Translations under genes and position numbers: made by a program | In this document: positions 9,636-22,008 of the stretch, in pieces | How the letters are laid out: the number at the start of each line of letters is the position of its first letter | Position numbering within the stretch: position 1 is the first letter of the stretch | The notes under the pieces: model-generated | Database searches by the model: none | Seen by the model: the letters and a program-made list of their open reading frames with translations, nothing else | What the model was told of the DNA's origin: nothing | Source: Saccoglossus kowalevskii | Taxonomy: Eukaryota; Hemichordata; Enteropneusta; Harrimaniidae | Reading direction: 5' to 3' | NCBI RefSeq assembly: GCF_000003605.2 | Contig: NW_003124657.1 | Span: forward strand, 1 to 40,116 | DNA: 40,116 bases

Positions 9636-11338
9636 TGCTATGAGTGGCATGTCAGTGGCTGATTATGTGGTCCAGGGAGCCAGTTGAGTGGGATATTCAC
9701 CTCCCCACATTGCAAATCTTGTCTGCTTTATTTGCTATGAGTGGCATGTCAGTGGCTGATTATGTGGTCCAGGAAGCCAGTTGAGTGGGATATTCACCTC
9801 CTCACATTGCAAATCTTGTCTGCTTTATTTGCTATGAGTGGCATGTCAGTGGCTGATTATGTGGTCCAGGGAGCCAGTTGAGTGGGATATTCACCTCCTC
9901 ACATTGCAAATCATGTCTGCTTTATTTGCTGTGAGTGGCATGTCATCGGCTGATTATGTGGTCCAGGGAGCCAATTGAGTGGGATATTCACCTCCCCACA
10001 TTGCAAATCTTGTCTGCGTTATATGCTATGAGTGGCATGTCAGTGGCTGATTATGTGGTCCAGGGAGCCAGTTGAGTGGGATATTCACCTCCTCACATTG
10101 CAAATCTTGTCTGCTTTATTTGCTATGAGTGGCATGTCAGTGGCTGATTATGTGGTCCAGGGAGCCTGTTGAGTGGGATATTCACCTCCCCACATTGCAA
10201 ATCTTGTCTGCTTTATTTGCTATGAGTGGCATGTCAGCTGCTGATTCTGTGGTGCAGTGAGCCAGTTGAGTGAGATATTCACCTCCTCACATTACAAATC
10301 TTGTCTGCTTTATTTGCTATGAGTGGCATGTCAGTGGCTGATTATGTGGTCCAGGGAGCCAGTTGAGTGGGATATTCACCTCCTCACATTGCAAATCTTG
10401 TCTGCTTTATTTGCTGTGAGTGGCATGTCATCGGCTGATTATGTGGTCCAGGGAGCCAGTTGAGTGGGATATTCACCTCCTCACATTGCAAATCTTGTCT
10501 GCTTTATTTGCTGTGAGTGGCATGTCATCGGCTGATTCTGTGGTCCAGGGAGCCAGTTGAGTGGGATATTCACCTCCTCAAATTACAAATCTTGTCTACT
10601 TTATTTGCTATGAGTGGCATGTCATCGGCTGATTATGTGGTCCAGGGAGCCAGTTGAGTGCAATATTCACCTCCTCACATTGCAAATCTTGTCTGCTTTA
10701 TTTGCTGTGAGTGGCATGTCATCGGCTGATTATGTGGTCCAGGGAGCCAGTTGAGTGGGATATTCACCTCCTCACATTCCAAATCTTGTCTGCTTTATTT
10801 GCTGTGAGTGACATGTCATCGGCTGATTATGTTGTGCAGGGAGCCAGTTGAGTGGGATATTCACCTCCTCACATTGCAAATCTTGTCTGCTTTATTTGCT
10901 GTGAGTGACATGTCATCGGCTGATTATGTGGTCCAGGGAGCCAGTTGAGTGGGATATTCACCTCCTCACATTGCAAATCTTGTCTGCTTTATTTGCTATG
11001 AGTGGCATGTCATCGGCTGATTATGTGGTCCAGGGAGCCAGTTGAGTGGGATACTCACCTCCTCACATTGCAAATCTTGTCTACTTTATTTGCTATGAGT
11101 GGCATGTCATCGGCTGATTCTCTGGCCCAGGGAGCCAGTTGAGTGGGATATTCACCTCCTCACATTGCAAATCTTGTCTACTTTATTTGCTATGAGTGGC
11201 ATTTCAACGGCTGATTATGTGGTCCAGGGAGCCAGTTGGGTGGGATATTCACCTCCTCACATTGCAAATCTTGTCTGCTTTATTTGCTATGAGTGGCATG
11301 TCATCGGCTGATTATGTGGTCCAGGGAGCCAGTTGAGT
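9593..11338 (+). repeat. Block E, left copy (18 monomers)
   Basis: This is the left member of a large tandem duplication with 11921-13569. Shared markers are GCAAATCATG, CCAATTGAG followed by a TTATATGCTATG monomer (9981 and 12309), the CTCAAATTAC unit, a TTGTGCAG unit, a GGGATACTC unit and the CTGGCCCAGG unit. Displacement changes from 24 to 22 to 23 monomers along its length, so the two copies have lost or gained whole monomers relative to each other. Confidence 0.82.
10369..10950 (+). repeat. Block E0, copy 2 (6 monomers, inside block E)
   Basis: This is a six-monomer match to 290-869, displaced by 10,079 bp (104 monomers less the nine deletions of domain 1). It carries GTGCAATATTC near 10660, where the other two copies have GTGCGATATTC. 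Confidence 0.8.
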
Positions 11339-11920
11339 GGGATATTCACCTCCTCACATTGCAAATCTTGTCTGCTTTATTTGCTGTGAGTGGCATGTCA
11401 TCGGCTGATTATGTGGTCCAGGGAGCCAGTTGAGTGGGATATTCACCTCCTCACATTCCAAATCTTGTCTGCTTTATTTGCTGTGAGTGACATGTCATCG
11501 GCTGATTATGTTGTGCAGGGAGCCAGTTGAGTGGGATATTCACCTCCTCACATTGCAAATCTTGTCTGCTTTATTTGCTGTGAGTGACATGTCATCGGCT
11601 GATTATGTGGTCCAGGGAGCCAGTTGAGTGGGATATTCACCTCCTCACATTGCAAATCTTGTCTACTTTATTTGCTATGAGTGGCATGTCAACGGCTGAT
11701 TATGTGGTCCAGGGAGCCAGTTGGGTGGGATATTCACCTCCTCACATTGCAAATCTTGTCTGCTTTATTTGCTATGAGTGGCATGTCAGTGGCTGATTAT
11801 GTGGTCCAGGGAGCCAGTTGAGTGGGATATTCACCTCCTCACATTGCAAATCTTGTCTGTTTTATTTGCTGTGAGTGACATGTTAGCGGCTGATTATGTG
11901 GTCCAGGGAGCCAGTTGAGT

Positions 11921-13569
11921 GGGATATTCACCTCCTCACATTGCAAATCTTGTCTACTTTATTTGCTATGAGTGGCATGTCAGTGGTTGATTATGTGGTC
12001 CAGGGAGCCAGTTGAGTGGGATATTCACCTCCCCACATTGCAAATCTTGTCTGCTTTATTTGCTATGAGTGGCATGTCAGTGGCTGATTATGTGGTCCAG
12101 GGAGCCAGTTGAGTGGGATATTCACCTCCTCACATTGCAAATCTTGTCTGCTTTATTTGCTATGAGTGGCATGTCAGTGGCTGATTATGTGGTCCAGGGA
12201 GCCAGTTGAGTGGGATATTCACCTCCTCACATTGCAAATCATGTCTGCTTTATTTGCTGTGAGTGGCATGTCATCGACTGATTATGTGGTCCAGGGAGCC
12301 AATTGAGTGGGATATTCACCTCCCCACATTGCAAATCTTGTCTGCTTTATATGCTATGAGTGGCATGTCAGTGGCTGATTATGTGGTCCAGGGAGCCAGT
12401 TGAGTGGGATATTCACCTCCTCACATTGCAAATCTTGTCTGCTTTATTTGCTACGAGTGGCATGTCAGTGGCTGATTATGTGGTCCAGGGAGCCAGTTGA
12501 GTGGGATATTCACCTCCTCACATTGCAAATCTTGTCTGCTTTATTTGCTGTGAGTGGCATGTCATCGGCTGATTATGTGGTCCAGGGAGCCAGTTGAGTG
12601 GGATATTCACCTCCTCACATTGCAAATCTTGTCTGCTTTATTTGCTGTGAGTGGCATGTCATCGGCTGATTCTGTGGTCCAGGGAGCCAGTTGAGTGGGA
12701 TATTCACCTCCTCAAATTACAAATCTTGTCTACTTTATTTGCTATGAGTGGCATGTCAGTGGCTGATTATGTGGTCTAGGGAGCCAGTTGAGTGCGATAT
12801 TCACCTCCTCACATTGCAAATCTTATCTGCTTTATTTGCTGTGAGTGGCATGTCATCGGCTGATTATGTGGTCCAGGGAGCCAGTTGAGTGGGATATTCA
12901 CCTCCTCACATTCCAAATCTTGTCTGCTTTATTTGCTGTGAGTGACATGTCATCGGCTGATTATGTTGTGCAGGGAGCCAGTTGAGTGGGATATTCACCT
13001 CCTCACATTGCAAATCTTGTCTGCTTTATTTGCTGTGAGTGACATGTCATCGGCTGATTATGTGGTCCAGGGAGCCAGTTGAGTGGGATATTCACCTCCT
13101 CACATTGCAAATCTTGTCTACTTTATTTGCTATGAGTGGCATGTCATCGGCTGATTATGTGGTCCAGGGAGCCAGTTGAGTGGGATACTCACCTCCTTAC
13201 ATTCCAAACCTTGTCTACTTTATTTGCTATGAGTGGCATGTCATCGGCTGATTATGTGGTCCAGGGAGCCAGTTGAGTGGGATATTCACCTCCTCACATT
13301 GCAAATCTTGTCTACTTTATTTTCTATGAGTGGCATGTCATCGGCTGATTTTCTGGCCCAGGGAGCCAGTTGAGTGGGATATTCACCTCCTCACATTGCA
13401 AATCTTGTCTACTTTATTTGCTATGAGTGGCATGTCAACGGCTGATTATGTGGTCCAGGGAGCCAGTTGGGTGGGATATTCACCTCCTCACATTGCAAAT
13501 CTTGTCTGCTTTATTTGCTATGAGTGGCATGTCATCGGCTGATTATGTGGTCCAGGGAGCCAGTTGAGT
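11921..13569 (+). repeat. Block E, right copy (17 monomers)
   Basis: It matches 9593-11338 but lacks two monomers after the TATATGCTATG unit and has one extra monomer around 13193-13289. Private changes include GACTGATTATG at 12277, GGTTGATTATG at 11986 and GATTTTCTGGCCC at 13348. Whole-monomer gain and loss with the register intact is what unequal exchange produces. Confidence 0.82.
12503..13084 (+). repeat. Block E0, copy 3 (6 monomers, inside block E)
   Basis: This copy lies exactly 22 monomers (2,134 bp) after copy 2, with the CTCAAATTAC unit at 12697. It differs from the others by GTGGTCTAGG near 12773 and CTTATCTGC near 12824. Confidence 0.8.
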
Positions 13570-13666
13570 GGGATATTCACCTCCTCAAATTACAAATCTT
13601 GTCTACTTTATTTGCTATGAGTGGCATGTCATCGGCTGATTATGTGGTCCAGGGAGCCAGTTGAGT

Positions 13667-14060
13667 GGGATATTCACCTCCTCACATTGCAAATCTTGTC
13701 TGCTTTATTTGCTGTGAGTGGCATGTCATCGGCTGATTCTGTGGTCCAGGGAGCCAGTTGAGTGTGATATTCACCTCCTCACATTGCAAATCTTGTCTGC
13801 TTTATAAACTGTGAGTGACATGTCATCGGCTGATTATGTGGTCCAGAGAGCCAGTTGAGTGAGATATTCACCTCCTCAAATTGCAAATCTTGTCTGCTTT
13901 ATTTTCTATGAGTGGCATGTCATCGGCTAATTCTGTGGTCCAGGGAGCCAGTTGAGTGAGATATTCACCTCCTCACATTGCAAATCTTGTCTGCTTTATT
14001 TGTTATGAGTGGTATGTCAGTGGCTGATTCTGTGGTCCAGGGAGCCAGTTGAGTGGGATA
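13667..14060 (+). repeat. Block F, copy 1 (about 4 monomers)
   Basis: Markers are GTGTGATATTC, a T-type unit with ATGTCATCGG instead of the usual GTCAGCGG, CCAGAGAGCC, CTCAAATTGC with TTTTCTATG, and GGCTAATTCTG. The same order occurs at 22009-22402, displaced by 8,342 bp, exactly 86 monomers. Confidence 0.82.
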
Positions 14061-14733
14061 TTCACTTCCTCACATTGCAAATCTTGTCTGCTTTATTTGT
14101 TATGAGTGGCATGTCAGTGGCTGATTATGTGGTCCAGGGAGCCAGTTGAGTGAGATATTCACCTCCCCACATTGCAAATCTTGTCTGCTTTATTTGTTAT
14201 GAGTGGCATGTCAATGGCTGATTATGTGGTCCAGGGAGCCAGTTGAGTGAGATATTCACCTCCCCACATTGCAAATCTTGTCTGCTTTATTTGCTATGAG
14301 TGGCATGTCAACGGCTGATTATGTGGTCCAGGGAGCCAGTTGAGTGGGATATTCACCTCCTCACATTGCAAATCTTGTCTGCTTTATTTGCTGTGAGTGG
14401 TATGTCAGCGGCTGATTATGTGGTCCAGGGAGCCAGTTGAGTGGGATATTCACCTCCTCACATTGCAAATCTTGTCTGCTTTATTTGCTATAAGTGGCAT
14501 GTCAGTGGCTGATTATGTGGTCCAGGGAGCCAGTTGAGTGGGATATTCACTTCCCCACATTGCAAATCTTGTCTGCTTTATTTTCTATGAGTGGTATGTC
14601 ATCGGCTGATTATGTGGTCCAGGGAGCCAGTTGAGTGAGATATTCACCTCCTCACATTGCAAATCTTGTCTGCTTTATTTGCTATGAGTGTCATGTCATC
14701 GGCTGATTATGTGGTCCAGGGAGCCAGTTGAGT

Positions 14734-15218
14734 GGGATATTCACCTCCCCACATTCCAAATCTTGTCTACTTTATTTGCTATGAGTGGCATGTCAGTGGC
14801 TGATTCTGTGGTCCAGGGAGCCATTTGAGTGGGATATTCACCTCCCCACATTCCAAATCTTCTCTACTTTATTTGCTGTGAATGGCATGTCATCGGCTGA
14901 TTCTGTGGTCCAGGAAGCCAGTTGAGTGGGATATGCACCTCCTCACATTGCAAATTTTGTCTGCTTTATAAACTGTGAGTGACATGTCAGCGGCTGATTC
15001 TGTGGTCCGGGGAGCCAGTTGAGTGAGATATTCACCTCCTCACATTCCAAATCTTGTCTACTTTATTTGCTATGAGTGGCATGTCATCGGCTGATTATGT
15101 GGTCCAGGGAGCCAGTTGGGTGGGATATTCACCTCCTCACATTCCAAATCTTGTCTGCTTTATTTGCTGTGAGTGGCATGTCAGTGGCTGATTCTGTGGT
15201 CCAGGAAGCCAGTTGAGT
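14734..15218 (+). repeat. Block J, copy 1 (5 monomers)
   Basis: Markers are CCCCACATTCC, AGCCATTTGAG, CTTCTCTAC with GTGAATGG, a T monomer with GTCAGCGG, and a GTTGGGTGGG unit. The same order recurs at 21427-21911 (69 monomers away) and 32184-32668 (a further 111). It is the only copy not directly preceded by block I. Confidence 0.82.
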
Positions 15219-15315
15219 GGGATATTCACCTCCTCACATTGCAAATCTTGTCTGCTTTATTTGCTATGAGTGGCATGTCATCGGCTGATTCTGTGGTCCA
15301 GGGAGCCAGTTGAGT

Positions 15316-15800
15316 GGGATATGCACCTCCTCACATTGCAAATTTTGTCTGCTTTATAAACTGTGAGTGACATGTCAGCAGCTGATTCTGTGGTCCGGGG
15401 AGCCAGTTGAGTGAGATATTCACCTCCTCACATTGCAAATTTTGTCTGCTTTATAAACTGTGAGTGACATGTCAGCAGCTGATTCTGTGGTCCGGGGAGC
15501 CAGTTGAGTGAGATATTCACCTCCTCACATTGCAAATCTTGTCTGCTTTATTTGCTATGAGTGGCATGTCAGTGGCTGATTATGTGGTCCAGGGAGCCAG
15601 TTGAGTGGGATATTCACCTCCCCACATTGCAAATCTTGTCTGCTTTATTTTCTATGAGTGGTATGTCATCGGCTGATTATGTGGTCCAGGGAGCCAGTTG
15701 AGTGAGATATTCACCTCCCCACATTGCAAATCTTGTCTGCTTTATTTGCTATGAGTGTCATGTCATCGGCTGATTATGTGGTCCAGTGAGCCAGTTGAGT
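15316..15800 (+). repeat. Two adjacent T monomers, then P-F-G
   Basis: T monomers start at 15316 and 15413, the only adjacent pair in the window. Both carry the private GTCAGCAGCTG change, so one is probably a direct single-monomer duplicate of the other. P, F and G monomers follow from 15510. Confidence 0.82.
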
Positions 15801-15994
15801 GGGATATTCACCTCCTCACATTGCAAATCTTGTCTGCTTTATTTGCTATGAGTGGCATGTCAGTGGCTGATTATGTGGCCCAGGGAGCCAGTTGGGTGGG
15901 ATATTCACCTCCTTACATTGCAAATCTTGTCTGCTTTATTTGCTATGAGTGGCATGTCATCGGCTGATTCTGTGGTCCAGGAAGCCAGTTGAGT

Positions 15995-16382
15995 GGGATA
16001 TGCACCTCCTCACATTGCAAATTTTGTCTGCTTTATAAACTGTGAGTGACATGTCAGTGGCTGATTCTGTGGTCCGGGGAGCCAGTTGAGTGAGATATTC
16101 ACCTCCTCACATTGCAAATCTTGTCTGCTTTATTTGCTATGAGTGGCATGTCAGTGGCTGATTATGTGGTCCAGGGAGCCAGTTGAGTGGGATATTCACC
16201 TCCCCACATTGCAAATCTTGTCTGCTTTATTTTCTATGAGTGGTATGTCATCGGCTGATTATGTGGTCCAGGGAGCCAGTTGAGTGAGATATTCACCTCC
16301 TCACATTGCAAATCTTGTCTGCTTTATTTGCTATGAGTGTCATGTCATCGGCTGATTATGTGGTCTAGGGAGCCAGTTGAGT
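15995..16382 (+). repeat. T-P-F-G cassette, 8,148 bp from copy 1
   Basis: This four-monomer series starts exactly 84 monomers after the one at 7847 and shares with it the GGTCTAGG ending of the G monomer. The next T-P-F series starts exactly 11 monomers (1,067 bp) later at 17062. Confidence 0.85.
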
Positions 16383-18322
16383 GGGATATTCACCTCCCCA
16401 CATTGCAAATTTTGTCTGCTTTATTTGCTATGAGTGTCATGTCATCGGCTGATTATGTGGTCTAGGGAGCCAGTTGAGTGGGATATTCACCTCCCCACAT
16501 TGCAAATTTTGTCTGCTTTATTTGCTATGAGTGGCATGTCATCGGCTGATTATGTGGTCCAGGAAGCCAGTTGAGTGGGATATTCACCTCCTTACATTCC
16601 AAATCTTGTCTACTTTATTTGCTATGAGTGGCATGTCATCGGCTGATTATGTGGTCCAGGGAGCCAGTTGAGTGAGACATGCACCTCCCCACATTGCAAA
16701 TTTTGTCTGCTTTATAAACTGTGAGTGACATGTCAGCGGCTGATTCTGTGGTCTGGGGAGCCAGTTGAGTGAGATATTCACCTCCTCACATTCCAAATCT
16801 TGTCTGCTTTATTTGCTATGAGTGGCATGTCATCGGCTGATTCTGTGGTCCAGGAAGCCAGTTGAGTGGGATATGCACCTCCTCACATTCCAAATCTTGT
16901 CTGCTTTATTTGCTGTGAGTGGCATGTCAGTGGCTGATTCTGTGGTCCAGGAAGCCAGTTGAGTGGGATATTCACCTCCTCACATTGCAAATCTTGTCTG
17001 CTTTATTTGCTATGAGTGGCATGTCATCGGCTGATTCTGTGGTCCAGGAAGCCAGTTGAGTGGGATATGCACCTCCTCACATTGCAAATTTTGTCTGCTT
17101 TATAAACTGTGAGTGACATGTCAGTGGCTGATTCTGTGGTCCGGGGAGCCAGTTGAGTGAGATATTCACCTCCTCACATTGCAAATCTTGTCCGCTTTAT
17201 TTGCTATGAGTGGCATGTCAGTGGCTGATTATGTGGTCCAGGGAGCCAGTTGAGTGGGATATTCACCTCCCCATATTGCAAATCTTGTCTGCTTCATTTT
17301 GTATGAGTGGTATGTCATCGGCTGATTATGTGGTCCAGGGAGCCAGTTGAGTGAGATATTCACCTCCTCACATTGCAAATCTTGTCTGCTTTATTTTCTA
17401 TGAGTGACATGTCAGTGGCTGATTATGTGGTCCAGGGAGCAAGTTGAGTGGGATATTCACCTCCCCACATTGCAAATTTTGTCTGCTTTATTTGCTATGA
17501 GTGTCATGTCATCGGCTGATTATGTGGTCTAGGGAGCCAGTTGAGTGGGATATTCACCTCCTCACATTGCAAATCTTGTCTGCTTTATTTGCTATGAGTG
17601 GCATGTCAGTGGCTGATTCTGCTGTCCAGGGAGCCAGTTGAGTGGGATATTCACCTCCTCACATTGCAAAATTTGTCTGCTTTATAAACTGTGAGTGTCA
17701 TGTCATCGGCTGATTATGTGGTCCAGGGAGCCAGTTGAGTGAGATATTCACCTCCTCACATTGCAAATCTTGTCTGCTTTATTTGCTATGAGTGTCATGT
17801 CATCGGCTGATTATGTGGTCCAGGGAGCCAGTTGAGTGGGATATTCACCTCCCCACATTGCAAATCTTGTCTGCTTTATTTGCTATGAGTGTCATGTCAT
17901 CGGCTGATTCTGTGGTCCAGGGAGCCAGTTGAGTGGGATATTCACCTCCCCACATTGCAAATCTTGTCTACTTTATTTGCTATGAGTGGCATGTCATCGG
18001 CTGATTATGTGGTCCAGGGAGCCAGTTGAGAGAGATATTCACCTCCTCACATTGCAAATCTTGTCTGCTTTATTTGCTATGAGTGTCATGTCATCGGCTG
18101 ATTATGTGGTCCAGGGAGCCAGTTGAGTGGGATATTCACCTCCCCACATTGCAAATCTTGTCTGCTTTATTTGCTATGAGTGTCATGTCATCGGCTGATT
18201 ATGTGGTCCAGGGAGCCAGTTGAGTGGGATATTCACCTCCCCACATTGCAAATCTTGTCTGCTTTATTTGCTATGAGTGGCATGTCATCGGCTGATTATG
18301 TGGTCCAGGGAGCCAGTTGAGT

Positions 18323-19098
18323 GTGATATCCACCTCCTCACATTGCAAATCTTGTCTGCTTTATTTGCTATGAGTGACATGTCAGCGGCTGATTCTGTGG
18401 TCCAGGGAGCCAGTTGAGTGGGATATTCACCTCCCCACATTGCAAATCTTGTCTGCTTTATTTGTTATGAGTGGCATGTCATCGGCTGATTATGTGGTCC
18501 AGGGAGCCAGTTGAGAGAGATATTCACCTCCTCACATTGCAAATCTTGTCTGCTTTATTTGCTATGAGTGGCATGTCAGTGGCTGATTATGTGGTCCAGG
18601 AAGCCAGTTGAGTGAGATATTCACCTCCTCACATTGCAAATCTTGTCTGCTTTATTTGCTATGAGTGGCATGTCATCGGCTGATTATGTGGTCCAGGGAG
18701 CCAGTTGAGTGGGATATTCACCTCCTCACATTGCAAATTTTGTCTGCTTTATAAACTGTGAGTGACATGTCAGCGGCTGATTCTGTGGTCCGGGGAGCCA
18801 GTTGAGTGGGATATTCACCTCCTCACATTGCAAATCTTGTCTGCTTTATTTGCTATGAGTGGCATGTCAGTGGCTGATTATGTGGTCCAGGGAGACAGTT
18901 GAGTGGGATATTCACCTCCCCACATTGCAAATCTTGTCTGCTTTATTTTCTATGAGTGGTATGTCATCGGCTGATTATGTGGTCCAGGGAGCCAGTTGAG
19001 TGAGATATTCACCTCCTCACATTGCAAATCTTGTCTACTTTATTTGCTACGAGTGACATGTCAGCGGCTGATTATGTGGTCCAGGGAGCCAGTTGAGT
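18323..19098 (+). repeat. Block G, copy 1 (8 monomers)
   Basis: Markers are GTGATATCCACC at 18323, TTTGTTATGAG, TTGAGAGAGATATTC, a T monomer at 18711, GGAGACAGTTGAG and a TTTTCTATG unit, then a TCTAC/GTGACATG unit. The same order occurs at 33639-34414, displaced by 15,316 bp (158 monomers less 10 net deletions). Confidence 0.87.
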
Positions 19099-19486
19099 GG
19101 GATATTCACCTCCTCACATTGCAAATTTTGTCTGCTTTATAAACTGTGAGTGACATGTCAGCGGCTGATTCTGTGGTCCGGGGAGCCAGTTGAGTGGGAT
19201 ATTCACCTCCTCACATTGCAAATCTTGTCTGCTTTATTTGCTATGAGTGGCATGTCAGTGGCTGATTATGTGGTCCAGGGAGCCAGTTGAGTGGGATATT
19301 CACCTCCCCCACATTGCAAATCTTGTCTGCTTTATTTTCTATGAGTGGTATGTCATCGGCTGATTATGTGGTCCAGGGAGCCAGTTGAGTGAGATATTCA
19401 CCTCCTCACATTGCAAATCTTGTCTGCTTTATTTGCTATGAGTGTCATGTCATCGGCTGATTATGTGGTTCAGGGAGCCAGTTGAG
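18711..19486 (+). repeat. Tandem pair of T-P-F cassettes (388-bp 4-mer)
   Basis: T monomers start at 18711 and 19099, exactly four monomers apart, and each is followed by P and F. The fourth monomer differs: TCTAC with CTACGAGTGACATG in the first, GTGTCATG in the second. This is a local 4-mer higher-order repeat overlapping the end of block G and the start of block I. Confidence 0.82.
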
Positions 19487-20263
19487 TGGGATATTCACCT
19501 CCCCACATTGCAAATCTTGTCTGCTTTATTTGCTATGAGTGTCATGCCATCGGCTGATTATGTGGTCCAGGGAGCCAGTTGAGTGGGATATTCACCTCCC
19601 CACATTGCAAATCTTGTCTGCTTTATTTTCTATGAGTGACATGTCATCGGCTGATTATGTGGTCCAGGGAGCCAGTTGAGTGGGGTATTCACCTCCTCAC
19701 ATTCCAAATCTTCTCTACTTTATTTGCTGTGAATGGCATGTCAGCGGCTGATTATGTGGTCCAGGGAGCCAGTTGAGTGGGATATTCACCTCCCCACATT
19801 GCAAATCTTGTCTGCTTTATTTGCTATGAGTGTCATGTCATCGGCTGATTCTGTGGTCCAGGGAGCCAGTTGAGTGAGATATTCACCTCCCCACATTGCA
19901 AATCTTGTCTGCTTTATTTGCTATGAGTGTCATGTCATCGGCTGATTATGTGGTCCAGGGAGCCAGTTGAGTGAGATATTCACCTCCTCACATTGCAAAT
20001 CTTGTCTGCTTTATTTGCTATGAGTGGTATGTCATCGGCTGATTATGTGGTCCAGGGAGCCAGTTGAGTGGGATATTCACCTCCCCACATTGCAAATCTT
20101 GTCTACTTTATTTGCTATGAGTGGCATGTCATCGGCTGATTATGTGGTCCAGGGAGCCAGTTGGGTGGGATATTCACCTCCTTACATTCCAAATCTTGTC
20201 TACTTTATTTGCTATGAGTGGCATGTCATCGGCTAATTCTGTGGTCCAGGGAGCCAGTTGAGT
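19293..20263 (+). repeat. Block I, copy 1 (10 monomers)
   Basis: The series starts with a CCTCCCCCAC/TTTTCTATG unit (one extra C, hence 971 bp) and ends with the CCTTACATTCC/GGCTAATTCTG unit. Copies at 20264 (12 monomers) and 30923 (13 monomers) follow the same order. This copy lacks three internal monomers present in the longest copy: one TCTAC unit and one pair made of a GGGGTATTC/GTGAATGG unit and a CCCCAC/TCTAC unit. Confidence 0.85.
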
Positions 20264-21426
20264 GGGATATTCACCTCCCCACATTGCAAATCTTGTCTGC
20301 TTTATTTTCTATGAGTGGTATGTCATCGGCTGATTATGTGGTCCAGGGAGCCAGTTGAGTGAGATATTCACCTCCTCACATTGCAAATCTTGTCTGCTTT
20401 ATTTGCTATGAGTGTCATGTCATCGGCTGATTATGTGGTCCAGGGAGCCAGTTGAGTGGGATATTCACCTCCCCACATTGCAAATCTTGTCTGCTTTATT
20501 TGCTATGAGTGTCATGTCATCGGCTGATTATGTGGTCCAGGGAGCCAGTTGAGTGGGATATTCACCTCCCCACATTGCAAATCTTGTCTGCTTTATTTGC
20601 TATGAGTGACATGTCATCGGCTGATTATGTGGTCCAGGGAGCCAGTTGAGTGGGATATTCACCTCCCCACATTGCAAATCTTGTCTACTTTATTTGCTAT
20701 GAGTGGCATGTCATCGGCTGATTATGTGGTCCAGGGAGCCAGTTGAGTGGGTATTCACCTCCTCACATTCCAGATCTTCTCTACTTTATTTGCTGTGAAT
20801 GGCATGTCAGCGGCTGATTATGTGGTCCAGGGAGCCAGTTGAGTGGGATATTCACCTCCCCACATTGCAAATCTTGTCTACTTTATTTGCTATGAGTGGC
20901 ATGTCATCGGCTGATTATGTGGTCCAGGGAGCCAGTTGAGTGGGGTATTCACCTCCTCACATTCCAGATCTTCTCTACTTTATTTGCTATGAGTGTCATG
21001 TCATCGGCTGATTCTGTGGTCCAGGGAGCCAGTTGAGTGAGATATTCACCTCCCCACATTGCAAATCTTGTCTGCTTTATTTGCTATGAGTGTCATGTCA
21101 TCGGCTGATTATGTGGTCCAGGGAGCCAGTTGAGTGAGATATTCACCTCCTCACATTGCAAATCTTGTCTGCTTTATTTGCTATGAGTGGTATGTCATCG
21201 GCTGATTATGTGGTCCAGGGAGCCAGTTGAGTGGGATATTCACCTCCCCACATTGCAAATCTTGTCTACTTTATTTGCTATGAGTGGCATGTCATCGGCT
21301 GATTATGTGGTCCAGGGAGCCAGTTGGGTGGGATATTCACCTCCTTACATTCCAAATCTTGTCTACTTTATTTGCTATGAGTGGCATGTCATCGGCTAAT
21401 TCTGTGGTCCAGGGAGCCAGTTGAGT
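20264..21426 (+). repeat. Block I, copy 2 (12 monomers, contains a chimeric unit)
   Basis: It directly follows copy 1, so the two form a tandem higher-order pair. It is one monomer shorter than the copy at 30923 because the unit at 20942 fuses the front of one monomer to the back of the next. It also has one missing base at 20750 (GTGGGTATTC) and two CCAGATC variants not seen in the other copies. Confidence 0.87.
20942..21038 (+). repeat. Chimeric monomer, unequal-exchange junction
   Basis: The first half (GGGGTATTC, CACATTCC, CTTCTCTAC) matches the monomer at 31602. The second half (ATGAGTGTCATGTCATCGG, TTCTGTGG) matches the next one at 31699. The switch lies within the shared TTTATTTGCT stretch. 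Displacement to the distant copy changes by exactly one monomer across it (10,659 to 10,757 bp, one further base being the indel near 20750). Confidence 0.85.
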
Positions 21427-21911
21427 GGGATATTCACCTCCCCACATTCCAAATCTTGTCTACTTTATTTGCTATGAGTGGCATGTCATCGGCTGATTCT
21501 GTGGTCCAGGGAGCCATTTGAGTGGGATATTCACCTCCCCACATTCCAAATCTTCTCTACTTTATTTGCTGTGAATGGCATGTCATCGGCTGATTCTGTG
21601 GTCCAGGAAGCCAGTTGAGTGGGATATGCACCTCCTCACATTGCAAATTTTGTCTGCTTTATAAACTGTGAGTGACATGTCAGCGGCTGATTCTGTGGTC
21701 CGGGTAGCCAGTTGAGTGAGATATTCACCTCCTCACATTCCAAATCTTGTCTACTTTATTTGCTATGAGTGGCATGTCATCGGCTGATTATGTGGTCCAG
21801 GGAGCCAGTTGGGTGGGATATTCACCTCCTGACATTCCAAATCTTGTCTGCTTTATTTGCTGTGAGTGGCATGTCAGTGGCTGATTCTGCTGTCCAGGGA
21901 GCCAGTTGAGT
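21427..21911 (+). repeat. Block J, copy 2 (5 monomers)
   Basis: It directly follows block I copy 2, as copy 3 follows block I copy 3, so I and J form one larger unit here. Private changes are GGTCCGGGTAGCC in the T monomer near 21700 and GATTCTGCTGTCC at the end. CTCCTGACATTCC is shared with copy 3 only. Confidence 0.84.
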
Positions 21912-22008
21912 GGGATATTCACCTCCTCACATTGCAAAATTTGTCTGCTTTATAAACTGTGAGTGACATGTCAGCGGCTGATTATGTTGTCCAGGGATTC
22001 AGTTGAGT

